Part shown: positions 1 to 7,955 of the stretch, one piece after another
Numbering within the stretch: the first letter of the stretch is position 1
Layout of the letters: every line of letters begins with the position of its first letter
From: Alteromonas oceanisediminis
Lineage (GTDB): Bacteria; Pseudomonadota; Gammaproteobacteria; Enterobacterales; Alteromonadaceae
Assembly: GCF_018474025.1 (NCBI RefSeq)
Contig: NZ_JAHCTA010000001.1
Span: 620,001-684,000, forward strand
Length of the DNA stretch: 64,000 nt
Reading direction: 5' to 3'
Translations under genes and position numbers: made by a program
Notes under the pieces: model-generated
Told to the model about the DNA's origin: nothing
Seen by the model: the letters and a program-made list of their open reading frames with translations, nothing else
The model's database searches: none

Positions 1-1
1 T

Positions 2-292
2 AATTGCAGTTTTCTTGCAAGTAACTGCCTTGATGAATATGACGTCCATCATAATGGGCAAGCCGATCTGGTTTTGTGCAACCCTCCTTTTCATCAGCAA
101 AATACGTTAACAGAACACATTGCCCGACAAATGTTTGTTGACGCACACCGCGTGCTAACGTCTGGTGGTGAACTGCGCGTGGTGGCTAATCGCCATTTAC
201 CCTATGGCGAGGTGTTAAAGAAGATATTTGGTGGGTTTAGTGTGGTGGCAAGTGAAAAGAAATTTGTTATTTTGAGTGCGATAAAACGCTAA
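2..292 (+). CDS. rlmG: 23S rRNA (guanine-N2)-methyltransferase RlmG, C-terminal part
   Basis: This is the C-terminal end of a class I SAM-dependent methyltransferase; the reading frame is open from base 2, so the gene starts left of the window. The visible part has the catalytic motif NPPFHQ, typical of the RsmC/RlmG N2-guanine methyltransferases, preceded by hydrophobic strand residues (DLVLC). It is followed by GELRVVANRHLPY and a final strand ending FVILSAIKR. The spacing and the wording VANRHL and LKKIFG match E. coli RlmG, which methylates G1835 of 23S rRNA, better than RsmC. The next gene starts 17 bp downstream behind its own AAGGA ribosome-binding site. RsmC is the alternative; the N-terminal domain needed to decide is outside the window. 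Confidence 0.85.
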   Translation, partial: NCSFLASNCLDEYDVHHNGQADLVLCNPPFHQQNTLTEHIARQMFVDAHRVLTSGGELRVVANRHLPYGEVLKKIFGGFSVVASEKKFVILSAIKR

Positions 293-309
293 CTGAAAAA
301 GGATACGCT

Positions 310-942
310 ATGAACCTAACCCGATTGTTACCGTTGCGCTGGCACTTTGCAGCGCTGCTCATCATGTTGCTCAGCTGCATGAGCACCAATGCACAGGCCG
401 AGAAAGTCGATGATGGTTCGCAAATCCAAATGCGTAACTCTTACCCCAAGGTTCAGTTAGATACCACCATGGGCAGTATTGTGGTTGAACTGGACCGGCG
501 CAAAGCCCCGATTACCGTTAACAATTTTCTTCGCTACGTGGACAAAGGTCTTTACAACAATACGATTTTTCACCGCGTAATCCCCGAGTTTGTCGTTCAG
601 GGCGGAGGCTACAACCCAGACTTTGAAGAGAAAGTAGCCTTTGACCCTATTTTCAACGAATCTGGCAATGGCTTAACCAATGATAAATACACCATCGCCA
701 TGGCGAGACAAAATGATCCGCATAGCGCAACCCGTCAGTTTTATTTCAACATGGGCGAAAACAAGAGTCTCGATCCGGGCCGACGTTGGGGCTATGCCGT
801 GTTTGGTATGGTGATTAAAGGCAGTGAAGTACTCGACGCCCTTTCTTTGGTCGAAACCGGCGTATCTGAGGTTTCAGGTATGCGAGACGTACCCGTTGAA
901 CCCGTGATCCTTGAAAAAGCCACCATACTGGCGGAAGAATAA
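310..942 (+). CDS. Periplasmic peptidyl-prolyl cis-trans isomerase, cyclophilin type
   Basis: This is a 210-residue cyclophilin that catalyses cis-trans isomerisation of proline peptide bonds. An N-terminal signal peptide (charged MNLTRLLPLRW, hydrophobic core, cleavage near NAQA) places it in the periplasm, as for PpiA. The cyclophilin core runs from about residue 45 to 205 and shows the strands with FHRVIPEFVVQGG (catalytic Arg/Phe/Gln area), the MAR segment, QFYFNMG and YAVFGMV, all conserved in the family. The ATG at 310 has AAGGA eight bases upstream. The stop codon directly abuts the next start (TAAATG), so translation of the two is probably coupled. Which cyclophilin paralogue it is cannot be decided here, so no symbol is given. 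Confidence 0.9.
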   Translation: MNLTRLLPLRWHFAALLIMLLSCMSTNAQAEKVDDGSQIQMRNSYPKVQLDTTMGSIVVELDRRKAPITVNNFLRYVDKGLYNNTIFHRVIPEFVVQGGGYNPDFEEKVAFDPIFNESGNGLTNDKYTIAMARQNDPHSATRQFYFNMGENKSLDPGRRWGYAVFGMVIKGSEVLDALSLVETGVSEVSGMRDVPVEPVILEKATILAEE

Positions 943-1491
943 ATGAAAATACTCTCGATGGTAGTTGGCGGTGTGTCCTTGGCATGCTTAACGTCAATGG
1001 TTAATGCGGAGGTCACGCACGTGACTGAACACGGCTTTGTGGTAAATCACTCAGTGATCACCACTGCCCCACCACCGCAAGCGTGGCAGGCATTGGTCGA
1101 CGACATAGACGCATGGTGGCCAAAAGATCATACCTGGTGGCGCGGCACCCTCTCAATCGATGCGAAGGCCGGTGGGTGTTTTTGTGAAACCACCGAACAC
1201 AATAGCGCGGAGCACATGCGCATTAGTTATGTTGATCAATTCTCAGTGCTGCGAATGAGTGGTGGCCTTGGGCCACTGCAAGGCATGGGCATGTTTGGCG
1301 CATTGGATTGGACCTTTGTTGAGGCTGATGCCGGCACGCAGATCACCCTAACCTATAAGGTGCATGGTCTGGATAATACTGATTTTGCCGAACTTGCCCC
1401 GATTGTTGATAGTGTGCAGGCCATGCAGTTGCAAGCATTAGCCGACTTTGCGTCGAACGTATCCGCTGACAAGCCCGCTACTGACCAGTGA
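943..1491 (+). CDS. Secreted SRPBCC (START/Bet v 1-like) domain protein
   Basis: This 182-residue protein begins with a clear signal peptide (MKILSMVVGG core, cleavage near VNA). The rest looks like a single SRPBCC fold: an N-terminal strand with the VNHSVITT..PPQAWQALVDDIDAWWP pattern, a middle region rich in Gly and Trp, and a long C-terminal helix (DSVQAMQLQALADFA). Members of this superfamily bind hydrophobic ligands or act as polyketide-cyclase-like or AHSA1-like proteins; no catalytic motif is visible. It starts immediately after the cyclophilin stop codon with GGAAG as ribosome-binding site, so the two are probably co-transcribed. Its last 14 bases overlap the convergent gene. The specific function is unknown. 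Confidence 0.75.
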   Translation: MKILSMVVGGVSLACLTSMVNAEVTHVTEHGFVVNHSVITTAPPPQAWQALVDDIDAWWPKDHTWWRGTLSIDAKAGGCFCETTEHNSAEHMRISYVDQFSVLRMSGGLGPLQGMGMFGALDWTFVEADAGTQITLTYKVHGLDNTDFAELAPIVDSVQAMQLQALADFASNVSADKPATDQ

Positions 1492-2104
1492 TATGCGGCA
1501 TTAAACGCTGGTCGATAATATTAATAACGGCTGGGCTGACCCTAGCGGCTCGCGGGTAGCGAGGCTCATCTCGGTCATTGACGATGTGATCCCAGCCAGC
1601 AGTAGAGGTCATAAAGCGCCATGCTTCGTCGATTCCCCCGTGCTGTAAACTGCCTGATAAACAGGTATCAATGTAGGTCTGATGAATGGGAAACTCGGCT
1701 GTGGGGCGTTGGCACAACAACGACTCACACAACCAGAGAGTAACATCAGCTGGCTCAATGGCAGCCAGCAAATGCGCATTTTGACATCCTAATCCGCTCA
1801 CCTGAGATTTGCTGACCTGAACGAACCGGTAATCCTGCTCGCGCTGTTGCAGCGAGGGGTTTATGACCACGGGAATACAATGTGCGTTAAGTTGAGATGT
1901 GGCGTCGGCTATCGCGCCAACGTAAGTTTGCTGTTCTGGCTCTGAGCGCGTTATCCACTCTCGCCGAAAACCATCGACGAGCACGCTCGCGGCAGGATGA
2001 GGATTCTGGCTGAAGCGAAATCGGCTATCGTCGCTCAGCAGCGAACCATAGCCGAGTAGAAAGTGTTTCGCATCCTGCCAATCAGGATGCGTATTATTGT
2101 GCAT
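1478..2104 (-). CDS. Gamma-glutamylcyclotransferase-like protein
   Basis: This 208-residue protein opens with the YGSL signature (LLGYGSLLSDDSRF) that forms the substrate pocket of the gamma-glutamylcyclotransferase/AIG2 fold. It continues with alternating strands (VLVDGFRREW, VGAIAD, IPVVINPS, YRFVQVSK). These enzymes release 5-oxoproline from gamma-glutamyl peptides, but I cannot identify the catalytic acid with certainty, so the reaction is inferred from the fold. A GGGG ribosome-binding site lies at the end of the upstream TonB receptor gene, only 11 bp away on the same strand. It is therefore probably the second gene of that receptor operon and shares its control. The 3' end overlaps the convergent SRPBCC gene by 14 bp. 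Confidence 0.7.
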   Translation of the reverse strand: MHNNTHPDWQDAKHFLLGYGSLLSDDSRFRFSQNPHPAASVLVDGFRREWITRSEPEQQTYVGAIADATSQLNAHCIPVVINPSLQQREQDYRFVQVSKSQVSGLGCQNAHLLAAIEPADVTLWLCESLLCQRPTAEFPIHQTYIDTCLSGSLQHGGIDEAWRFMTSTAGWDHIVNDRDEPRYPRAARVSPAVINIIDQRLMPHITGQ

Positions 2105-2115
2105 GCAAACCCCTA

Positions 2116-4602
2116 TTAGAAGTAAGTGCGTACGCCAATCTGAAAGTTACGGCCAGGCAGTGGCGCTTCATTTTTCAGGAACGACGAGTGCACGCGAGCT
2201 TCTTCATCAAACACATTTTCTGCACGGGCAAATACCTGCCATTCCATATCCGACAACATCGTCGTATATGTCGCGCCTATGTTGACTAGCGTGTAGCCAT
2301 CCGTGGGAGTTTCAAATGTCGCTGTTCTGTCCTGATCATCGTACCATGTCGCTTCAATATCAGCATCCCAACCCTGCCATTGATATTGCACGGCAGCGCC
2401 TAACCTCAGCGGTGGTATCCGAGGTAGATCATCGCTGTCTATGTTGGCGCGAATGTAATCACCGAACAGGCTCACGCGCCAATTCAGATTGATATCGTAA
2501 TGGCCATCAAATTCAAATCCGTAAAGCGTGGCATCGTTTTGTTGAAACACCAAAACTGGCAAGCCTTCTTCCTCATGTTCATCAGCATGCTCTTCATCGT
2601 GTTCGCCTTCGTCTTCCTCATCGTGATGCTCTTCACCATGTGAATCTGCAAACACGAAACCGCTGTCTTCCTGATAAATGTAGTCATCAACACCACTGTA
2701 GAAAATCGACGCGCTAAACCCCCAGTCGGCGTAATACTTACGCCAGGTGACATCCAGGTTTGTGCTCACTTCTTTTTCTACGTTACCTGCCGTACTGACA
2801 ATATCGCCCTCTTCATCAACGTCGAACACAAGCCCAAGCTCATAGGTTCTGGTGGCCAAATGCGCTCCGCCAGAAAATAGCTCTTGCTGACTCGGCGCGC
2901 GCTCCGAACGCGACAACGAAACAGCTAATGAACTCTGCTCATCGTAATGCCAGTTGGCGCCAATTGATGCAGACACCGCAGTGAAGCCGTAGTCCTCAAA
3001 TGACACTAACTCAAGCTCTTCCTCATGCTCTTCTTCGTCGTGTTCCTCACCCTCGTCCTCGTCATGGTGCTCGCCAAGTTCAAATGAGAGTAGCACGTCG
3101 TCCGCCGCATATTCGGTGCGTTCAATGCGCGCGCCAGCCTGTAGGGTGAAGTCTTCCAGACGCTTTTCTTCCAATACAAATACGGCGTACGAGTCCGTTT
3201 CAGCGGGTGGTGTGAAGGCTTCCTCGCCCACTGCCGTGTAATCACTGTTGGCATATTGAAAGCCGACCACACCATGCCAACCGCCAATATCTTCGTGGCG
3301 GATATCAGTACGTACTTCTATCCCGTCATTGGTAAACTGAGTGCCAAGCTCGTCCCCTTCTATTTCAGCGTGCTCATACTCGCTATAGGCCGCGCTAAAA
3401 CCAATTGACGTAATACCTTCAAACGGCGAGTACCATTTGCCAGCGAGCTGGTATCGATCGAGCTTGGCATCAATGTTTACTGACTCTTCGCCCTCGTCAT
3501 GACCATGCTCTTCCTCGCCTTCATGCTCTTCTTCGTCTTCGTGGTGTTCCTCTTCATGCCCATGAGCATGTCCCGGCACACCATAAAAATTATTCAAACG
3601 CTGGACGGAAAATCCCACGTACCCTTCATCGCCAATATAGGACAAACCGCCTACAAGATTATCTGTATCAACCGAAGACCCCTCGATCAACCCCGCTTCA
3701 TCTTCCTCATGAGGATCAAGTTCGGCAAACCCAGGGATCTCGATATCATCGGTTTTTCGTGTGAATCCGTCTAAATGAAACGCAAAATTACCCACACTCT
3801 TGTTTAAATCGACTTTGGCAAATTTCTCTTCATTCACCGTTGCATAGCGCACTTCAGCTTCGCCGGATAATTCCGGGTTGAGGTAAGTCGGAATCCGGTT
3901 ATCCACAATATTGACCACACCACCGATGGCACCACTGCCGTACTGCAAGGAGGCCGGGCCACGCAACACTTCTATCTGTGTCGCACTACTGGCATCGCTG
4001 GCCACGGCGTGATCCGGCCCGACCCGCGATACATCAGACACATCCAATCCGTTTTGCACGATCTTAACGCGCGGGCCGTCGTTACCACGAATAATAGGAC
4101 TTGAAGCAACGCCGGCAAAATACGTACTGTGAACGCCTGGGGTCATTTTGAGTGTTTCACCCAACGTTGGGGCCTGGCGCTTACGCAGTGTTTCTGCACC
4201 CAACACCGTCACTGGCGTAATCGATTCCAATACTGAGGTTTCCAATGCGTTGGCAGTAACCAACACATTCTCGAACACCACTGGGGAGAGGGTGAAATTA
4301 ACGGTTTGGTCATCTTCAACAAAGCCAAGATCGTTGTCTCCGTGCAAATGCTTTGCCGAGTAAACGTGAATGTGGATATGCGAATCCGCTTCTTTCTCGT
4401 TCAAAGTCAGCTGGTATTCACCGCTGGCATCGGTAAAGGCGGTTTTACTGGTACCTTCGACTTTGATCGTGGCACCCTTAACAGGGTCACCATTGATGTC
4501 TTTAACCACACCATTGATGGTGGTCGCGCTGGCGATAGGGGTAGCCGCTAAACCACATACCGTGGCGATTGACAGTGAGAGTCTGGATTGAGTAAAACGC
4601 AT
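2116..4602 (-). CDS. TonB-dependent outer-membrane receptor with His/Asp/Glu-rich loops, probable zinc receptor
   Basis: This 828-residue TonB-dependent receptor has, in order, a signal peptide (to about residue 26), a carboxypeptidase-regulatory-like domain (GVVKDINGDPVKGATIKVEG), a plug (about 115-235; IIRGNDGPRVKIVQNG, LRGPASLQYGSGAIGGVVNIV) and a beta-barrel ending in aromatic YF. Three segments at about residues 344-372, 509-532 and 652-678 are almost pure His, Asp and Glu, and a short HIHIH stretch lies near residue 78. Such loops occur in ZnuD-type zinc receptors and should chelate divalent metal at the cell surface. A Zur-type palindrome overlaps its promoter, which supports zinc. Copper or nickel import cannot be excluded from the loops alone. 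It probably forms an operon with the downstream cyclotransferase-like gene. Confidence 0.9.
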   Translation of the reverse strand: MRFTQSRLSLSIATVCGLAATPIASATTINGVVKDINGDPVKGATIKVEGTSKTAFTDASGEYQLTLNEKEADSHIHIHVYSAKHLHGDNDLGFVEDDQTVNFTLSPVVFENVLVTANALETSVLESITPVTVLGAETLRKRQAPTLGETLKMTPGVHSTYFAGVASSPIIRGNDGPRVKIVQNGLDVSDVSRVGPDHAVASDASSATQIEVLRGPASLQYGSGAIGGVVNIVDNRIPTYLNPELSGEAEVRYATVNEEKFAKVDLNKSVGNFAFHLDGFTRKTDDIEIPGFAELDPHEEDEAGLIEGSSVDTDNLVGGLSYIGDEGYVGFSVQRLNNFYGVPGHAHGHEEEHHEDEEEHEGEEEHGHDEGEESVNIDAKLDRYQLAGKWYSPFEGITSIGFSAAYSEYEHAEIEGDELGTQFTNDGIEVRTDIRHEDIGGWHGVVGFQYANSDYTAVGEEAFTPPAETDSYAVFVLEEKRLEDFTLQAGARIERTEYAADDVLLSFELGEHHDEDEGEEHDEEEHEEELELVSFEDYGFTAVSASIGANWHYDEQSSLAVSLSRSERAPSQQELFSGGAHLATRTYELGLVFDVDEEGDIVSTAGNVEKEVSTNLDVTWRKYYADWGFSASIFYSGVDDYIYQEDSGFVFADSHGEEHHDEEDEGEHDEEHADEHEEEGLPVLVFQQNDATLYGFEFDGHYDINLNWRVSLFGDYIRANIDSDDLPRIPPLRLGAAVQYQWQGWDADIEATWYDDQDRTATFETPTDGYTLVNIGATYTTMLSDMEWQVFARAENVFDEEARVHSSFLKNEAPLPGRNFQIGVRTYF

Positions 4603-4645
4603 ATAAAGTCCGATGAGAATGATGTTATATTGTTACATATGTCAC

Positions 4646-4658
4646 GTTATACTATAAC
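4646..4658 (-). promoter_or_regulatory. Putative Zur operator upstream of the TonB-dependent receptor
   Basis: GTTATACTATAAC is a perfect 6+1+6 palindrome and matches the core of the gammaproteobacterial Zur box as I know it (GTTATAnTATAAC). It lies 44-56 bp upstream of the receptor ATG. It overlaps a plausible promoter read on the minus strand: -35 TTGAAT at 4676-4671, 16-bp spacer, -10 TAGTAT at 4654-4649. A second, weaker relative (GTTATATTGTTAC, 4624-4636) lies closer to the gene. Zinc-bound Zur at the strong site would block RNA polymerase. Confidence 0.75.
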
Positions 4659-4676
4659 ATCTAGCCACGAATTCAA
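4649..4676 (-). promoter_or_regulatory. Predicted sigma70 promoter of the TonB-dependent receptor operon
   Basis: On the minus strand, TTGAAT (4676-4671) is followed after 16 bp by TAGTAT (4654-4649). The -10 hexamer lies inside the Zur-type palindrome. The -10 match is only moderate; TATAAC, three bases further on, is an alternative. Confidence 0.45.
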
Positions 4677-4714
4677 GTTCGAACTTCTAAAATGTGCAGC
4701 AAAGCAAACCTCGC

Positions 4715-4940
4715 TTAGCTCGTAGGGTCGCTATCGGTTGGCACAACCTTATTCGTTTTCTGCCAAATTTGATCTTGCCGTGTGCCTTTTAACGTGACTG
4801 AGGTGACTTCACCTTGTGCATTTCGATTAAATTACAGCGTCACCATCCCATCTTCAAAAAAGAACTGGTCTTTAGGGCTTGTCGATAGCGATCGCAGCCA
4901 ATTCGGCGGCGGTAGATTTTTCAGGCAGCGCACTAAGCTC
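4715..4940 (-). pseudogene. Decayed gene remnant downstream of epmA
   Basis: Protein-like sequence on the minus strand is split between two frames. From about 4940 to 4872, overlapping the last bases of epmA, one frame reads LSSELSALPEKSTAAELA then AIAIDKP, and stops at 4872-4874. A second frame picks up at 4873 with KDQFFFEDGMVTL and hits an in-frame stop at 4832-4834. It then continues as FNRNAQGEVTSVTLKGTR and QDQIWQKTNKVVP to a stop at 4715-4717. Both halves have the wording of a C-terminal beta domain found on some serine hydrolases and peptidases (DUF3471-like). The middle of such a domain seems to be missing. I read this as a frameshifted, internally deleted relic; the family assignment is from memory and weak. 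Confidence 0.45.
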
Positions 4941-5928
4941 GCTGGAAAGGAAACGCCAGCACGTCTTGAATGTCAGCCCGTTGCATTTTCAGCATCAACA
5001 AGCGATCAAGCCCCAGAGCAACGCCTGCGCAATCTGGCAGACCGTGCGCCAGCGCATCCAACAAGTGTTCATCCTGAGGGATTTCGGGTTGGCCGGCCCT
5101 GGCTCGAACCCGGTTGTCGGATTCGAAACGCTGGCGCTGTTCGGGCGCATCCGCCAATTCATAAAAACCGTTGGCTAATTCCATACCAGCAACGTACGCC
5201 TCAAATCGGTCAGCGGTGCGTGGATCATCAGCATTGATTCGGGCGAGCGCTGACTGACTGGCGGGGAAACTGTGCACCAGTAGCGGCCTATCGTGACCGA
5301 GGTTGGGTTCAATCACATGACTAAAGAGTAGATTTAACAGGTCGTCGTGACTGAATTCATCAGCAGTGCCAGCGAGTATCCCCAACGTATCAACGTGATT
5401 TACTAGCTGTTCGTGAGTGATACTCAGCGGATCAATCTGCATAATCTGCTCAAACAGCGCCTGATAACTGATCGTTTGCGCTGGCTTACAGGCTAAAGTA
5501 TGTTGCAGAAACGCGTCGACCTCCTGCATTAAGTCATGGTGGTCAAAACCAACGCGATACCACTCCAGCAAGGTGAACTCGGGGTTGTGTCGTCGCCCAC
5601 TTTGTTCCTGACGAAACACTTTGCAAATTTGATAAATGCAGCCCGACCCAGCACAAAGGAGTCTTTTCATTGGAAACTCTGGCGACGTTTGTAAGTAGCC
5701 CGCATGGGTGAATTCAGCCTGACTATTATGCGCGCTACGGGGCTTCGCCGCGCAAAAACTCTCGATGTATGGATCCGTTGTGCCATGAGCGGATAACACC
5801 GGCGTTTCAACTTCAAGCACGCTGCGCGCAGCAAAAAAGGCGCGAATGCTGTGCAGCAGGTGCGCGCGCGCATGCAGCGTTTCAATATCCGCTTGCGGGT
5901 GCCACGCTGGCAGAACTTTGTTTGCCAT
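4933..5928 (-). CDS. epmA: Elongation factor P (beta)-lysyl ligase EpmA
   Basis: This 331-residue class II lysyl-tRNA-synthetase-like protein lacks the N-terminal anticodon-binding domain, as expected for EpmA (PoxA/GenX/YjeA). The core shows motif 1 (FFAARSVLEVETPVLS), the substrate segment DPYIESF, motif 2 (CKVFRQEQSGRRHNPEFTLLEWYR) and motif 3 (GVALGLDRLLML). EpmA activates (R)-beta-lysine with ATP and attaches it to Lys34 of elongation factor P. The ATG at 5928 has AAGG nine bases upstream. Its targets efp and epmB lie just upstream, so the modification genes are clustered. An efp terminator hairpin stands between efp and epmA, which suggests a separate promoter or partial read-through. 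Confidence 0.95.
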   Translation of the reverse strand: MANKVLPAWHPQADIETLHARAHLLHSIRAFFAARSVLEVETPVLSAHGTTDPYIESFCAAKPRSAHNSQAEFTHAGYLQTSPEFPMKRLLCAGSGCIYQICKVFRQEQSGRRHNPEFTLLEWYRVGFDHHDLMQEVDAFLQHTLACKPAQTISYQALFEQIMQIDPLSITHEQLVNHVDTLGILAGTADEFSHDDLLNLLFSHVIEPNLGHDRPLLVHSFPASQSALARINADDPRTADRFEAYVAGMELANGFYELADAPEQRQRFESDNRVRARAGQPEIPQDEHLLDALAHGLPDCAGVALGLDRLLMLKMQRADIQDVLAFPFQRA

Positions 5929-5971
5929 ATTATGCCTTGAGTACAGACTTCAAAAAACGTTCACCGCAAGC

Positions 5972-5999
5972 AAAAACGCCTGCATCTGCAGGCGTTTTT
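5972..5999 (-). terminator. Rho-independent terminator of efp (bidirectional shape)
   Basis: A 13-bp perfect stem with a 2-base loop: AAAAACGCCTGCA at 5972-5984 pairs with TGCAGGCGTTTTT at 5987-5999. It ends in a T run in either direction. It lies 18 bp past the efp stop codon and before epmA. Confidence 0.9.
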
Positions 6000-6017
6000 C
6001 TGGATGCAATCAGACGA

Positions 6018-6587
6018 CTATTTCTGCGCACGAGACGCGTATTCGCCACTGCGCGTATCAACTTTGATCACTTCGCCGGTTTGCACAAATAACGGAACAC
6101 GAACAACAGCGCCAGTGCTTAGCGTGGCAGGTTTACCGCCTGTTCCCGCTGTATCACCTTTTAGACCAGGATCGGTTTCAACAATTTCCAGCTCCACAAA
6201 ATTAGGCGGTGTGACCGTAATTGGCGTGCCATTCCACAACGTGATAGTACATAAGTCGTTTTCAACCAACCACTTTACGTTGTCGCCAACCGCTTTCTCA
6301 TCCGCGGCGATTTGCTCAAACGTTTCATTGTTCATGAAATGGTAAAACTCGCCATCGGTGTAAAGATAAGCAAGCTCCGTATCCAGCACGTCGGCGCCTT
6401 CTACTGACTCACCGGAACGAAAGGTTTTTTCCAGTACTTTTCCGGAAATCAACTTACGAATACGCACTCGGTTAAAGGCCTGCCCCTTCCCCGGCTTCAC
6501 ATATTCGTTTTCAAGAATATTGCAAGGCTCGCCATCGAGCATGATTTTAAGGCCCGCTTTGAATTCATTGGTGCTAAAATTCGCCAT
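6018..6587 (-). CDS. efp: Elongation factor P
   Basis: At 189 residues it has the normal EF-P length. EF-P binds between the P and E sites of ribosomes stalled at polyproline and promotes peptide bond formation. The three beta-barrel domains are recognisable. The modification loop KPGKGQAF carries the lysine expected at position 34, the target of EpmA/EpmB. The C-terminal OB domain ends with [11 protein letters not shown], which matches the family. The gene is divergent from epmB with only 33 bp between the two starts, so their promoters must overlap each other or the opposite coding region. No strong ribosome-binding site is visible before the ATG at 6587. A strong hairpin terminator follows. 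Confidence 0.97.
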   Translation of the reverse strand: MANFSTNEFKAGLKIMLDGEPCNILENEYVKPGKGQAFNRVRIRKLISGKVLEKTFRSGESVEGADVLDTELAYLYTDGEFYHFMNNETFEQIAADEKAVGDNVKWLVENDLCTITLWNGTPITVTPPNFVELEIVETDPGLKGDTAGTGGKPATLSTGAVVRVPLFVQTGEVIKVDTRSGEYASRAQK

Positions 6588-6620
6588 AATTTGTATAACC
6601 GTGACTGATGAGTGATGTAA

Positions 6621-7649
6621 TTGGCGCAGATAATACCTAAAAATCTCGTTTCTGTAGAGTCAAACTGGCAAAAAGAGTTAGCGACCGCATTTACCGATCC
6701 TGAAAGCTTGCTGCACTACCTCAAGCTCGACCCACGCCAATTTTCAGAAGACGTGGCAGCGCGCAAGCTCTTTCCCATGCGTGTACCGCGTCATTTTGCG
6801 TCTTTGATGCATCAGCAAGACCGCCACGACCCGCTCTTACTTCAGGTGTTTCCGCGCGCAGCGGAATTCGATAAGGTGGCGGGTTTCACGCATGACCCCT
6901 TATCAGAACAGCACAACACCACACCGGGACTGTTGCACAAGTATCGTTCTCGGGTATTGCTGATTGTGCGTGGCGGTTGTGCGGTAAACTGCCGCTACTG
7001 CTTCAGGCGGCACTTTCCTTACGCTGATAACTCACCCAGTCGCGCTCAGTGGGACGATGCATTGACCAAAATTGCCGCTGACGAAACGATTAACGAAGTG
7101 ATCTTATCGGGCGGTGATCCACTCATGGCGAAAGACCTTGCGCTGGCAGATCTTGCCAGTAAAATCGCTGACATTGCGTCGGTCAAACGTTTACGCATCC
7201 ACACGCGATTACCGGTGGTACTGCCACATCGGGTCGATACCGGTCTATTGAGTTGGCTGGAAGCTCTCCCCCTTCAGCGCGTCATGGTGTTGCACATCAA
7301 TCATGTACATGAAATCAGCCCCGCTTTGGTCAATGCCGTCTCGGCGTTAAAGAAGATTGGTGTTACGGTGTTAAATCAGGCCGTTTTGCTTCGCGGTATT
7401 AATGATTCGGTGGACACGCAGGTTGCACTCAGTGAAGGCTTGTTTGATGCTGGCATATTGCCTTACTACCTACATTTGTTAGACAAAGTCGCAGGTGCTG
7501 CGCATTTTGAGGTCTCGACGGGTGAGGCAAAACGCATTGTGCGGGAAATGCTACTGCAGCTACCCGGGTTTCTAGTGCCGAAACTGGTGCGAGAAGTCGC
7601 CGGTGAAGGCTCGAAAAGTCCTATTGATTTGCATTGTACCGCTGACTAA
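6621..7649 (+). CDS. epmB: EF-P beta-lysylation protein EpmB, radical-SAM lysine 2,3-aminomutase
   Basis: This 342-residue radical SAM enzyme of the lysine 2,3-aminomutase family converts (S)-alpha-lysine to (R)-beta-lysine for EF-P modification. The [4Fe-4S] motif CxxxCxxC is at residues 120-127 (CAVNCRYC), followed by [18 protein letters not shown] and the PLP/substrate region ([17 protein letters not shown]) are also present. An in-frame TAA directly precedes the TTG at 6621, so translation starts at this TTG or later. The sequence [20 protein letters not shown] aligns with the N-terminus of E. coli EpmB, which supports TTG. The only early ATG, at 6777, would remove about 52 conserved residues. 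Divergent from efp. Confidence 0.95.
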   Translation: MAQIIPKNLVSVESNWQKELATAFTDPESLLHYLKLDPRQFSEDVAARKLFPMRVPRHFASLMHQQDRHDPLLLQVFPRAAEFDKVAGFTHDPLSEQHNTTPGLLHKYRSRVLLIVRGGCAVNCRYCFRRHFPYADNSPSRAQWDDALTKIAADETINEVILSGGDPLMAKDLALADLASKIADIASVKRLRIHTRLPVVLPHRVDTGLLSWLEALPLQRVMVLHINHVHEISPALVNAVSALKKIGVTVLNQAVLLRGINDSVDTQVALSEGLFDAGILPYYLHLLDKVAGAAHFEVSTGEAKRIVREMLLQLPGFLVPKLVREVAGEGSKSPIDLHCTAD

Positions 7650-7667
7650 ATCGAGCGCACAAACAAA

Positions 7668-7687
7668 AACTGGCCTTTCGGCCAGTT
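7668..7687 (-). terminator. Terminator hairpin between epmB and the YjfB-like gene
   Basis: AACTGGCC (7668-7675), loop TTTC, GGCCAGTT (7680-7687). On the minus strand the stem is followed by TTTTGTTT, so it should terminate the leftward YjfB-like gene. On the plus strand the T run is poor, but the stem may also slow epmB transcripts. Confidence 0.75.
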
Positions 7688-7706
7688 CCTAATTCGCACT
7701 GAAATG

Positions 7707-7898
7707 CTAAGCGAACGTATCGACGTTTCGGCCGATAGCTGCGTTTGCAGATGTCGCTTTTGGTACGTCAGCGGCTGATTCCAGCAGCTGAAGCGACGCT
7801 TGACCGTCTTGCTGCTGTTGGCTTTTTGCCAACTTTAGCGACGCGATTTCAAGCGATGCACCGGACGTTCCAGAGGTAGAAGCACCTTGTAAATCCAT
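7707..7898 (-). CDS. YjfB-like putative motility protein, small
   Basis: A 63-residue protein resembling the YjfB/putative motility family: a Gln- and Ser-rich amphipathic helix (ASLKLAKSQQQQDGQASLQLLESA) and the characteristic ending IGRNVDTFA. The function is unknown; the family name comes from association with flagellar genes, and none are near here. I chose the ATG at 7898 because AGGAA sits at good spacing before it. Another ATG at 7904 lies too close to that site. The frame stays open upstream to 7982, but those codons (MYRKDQHAL) come from the adjacent inverted-repeat element and are not thought to be translated. A terminator follows. Confidence 0.7.
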   Translation of the reverse strand: MDLQGASTSGTSGASLEIASLKLAKSQQQQDGQASLQLLESAADVPKATSANAAIGRNVDTFA

Positions 7899-7955
7899 AC
7901 CCATTTCCTGTTTGGTTGTAGCATTGAATAAAAGCAGGCACAATTGCCTGCTTCG

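Noticed and set aside
2570-3570. Repetitive GAAGA/CATCATG-like blocks that could be taken for a repeat array
   Set aside because: They are the codons of the acidic and histidine-rich segments of the TonB receptor; there are no regular spacers, so this is not a CRISPR array.
4782-5237. 151-codon plus-strand frame over the gene relic and the end of epmA
   Set aside because: It runs antisense to epmA, and its translation has no domain; the minus-strand reading of the gap makes more sense.
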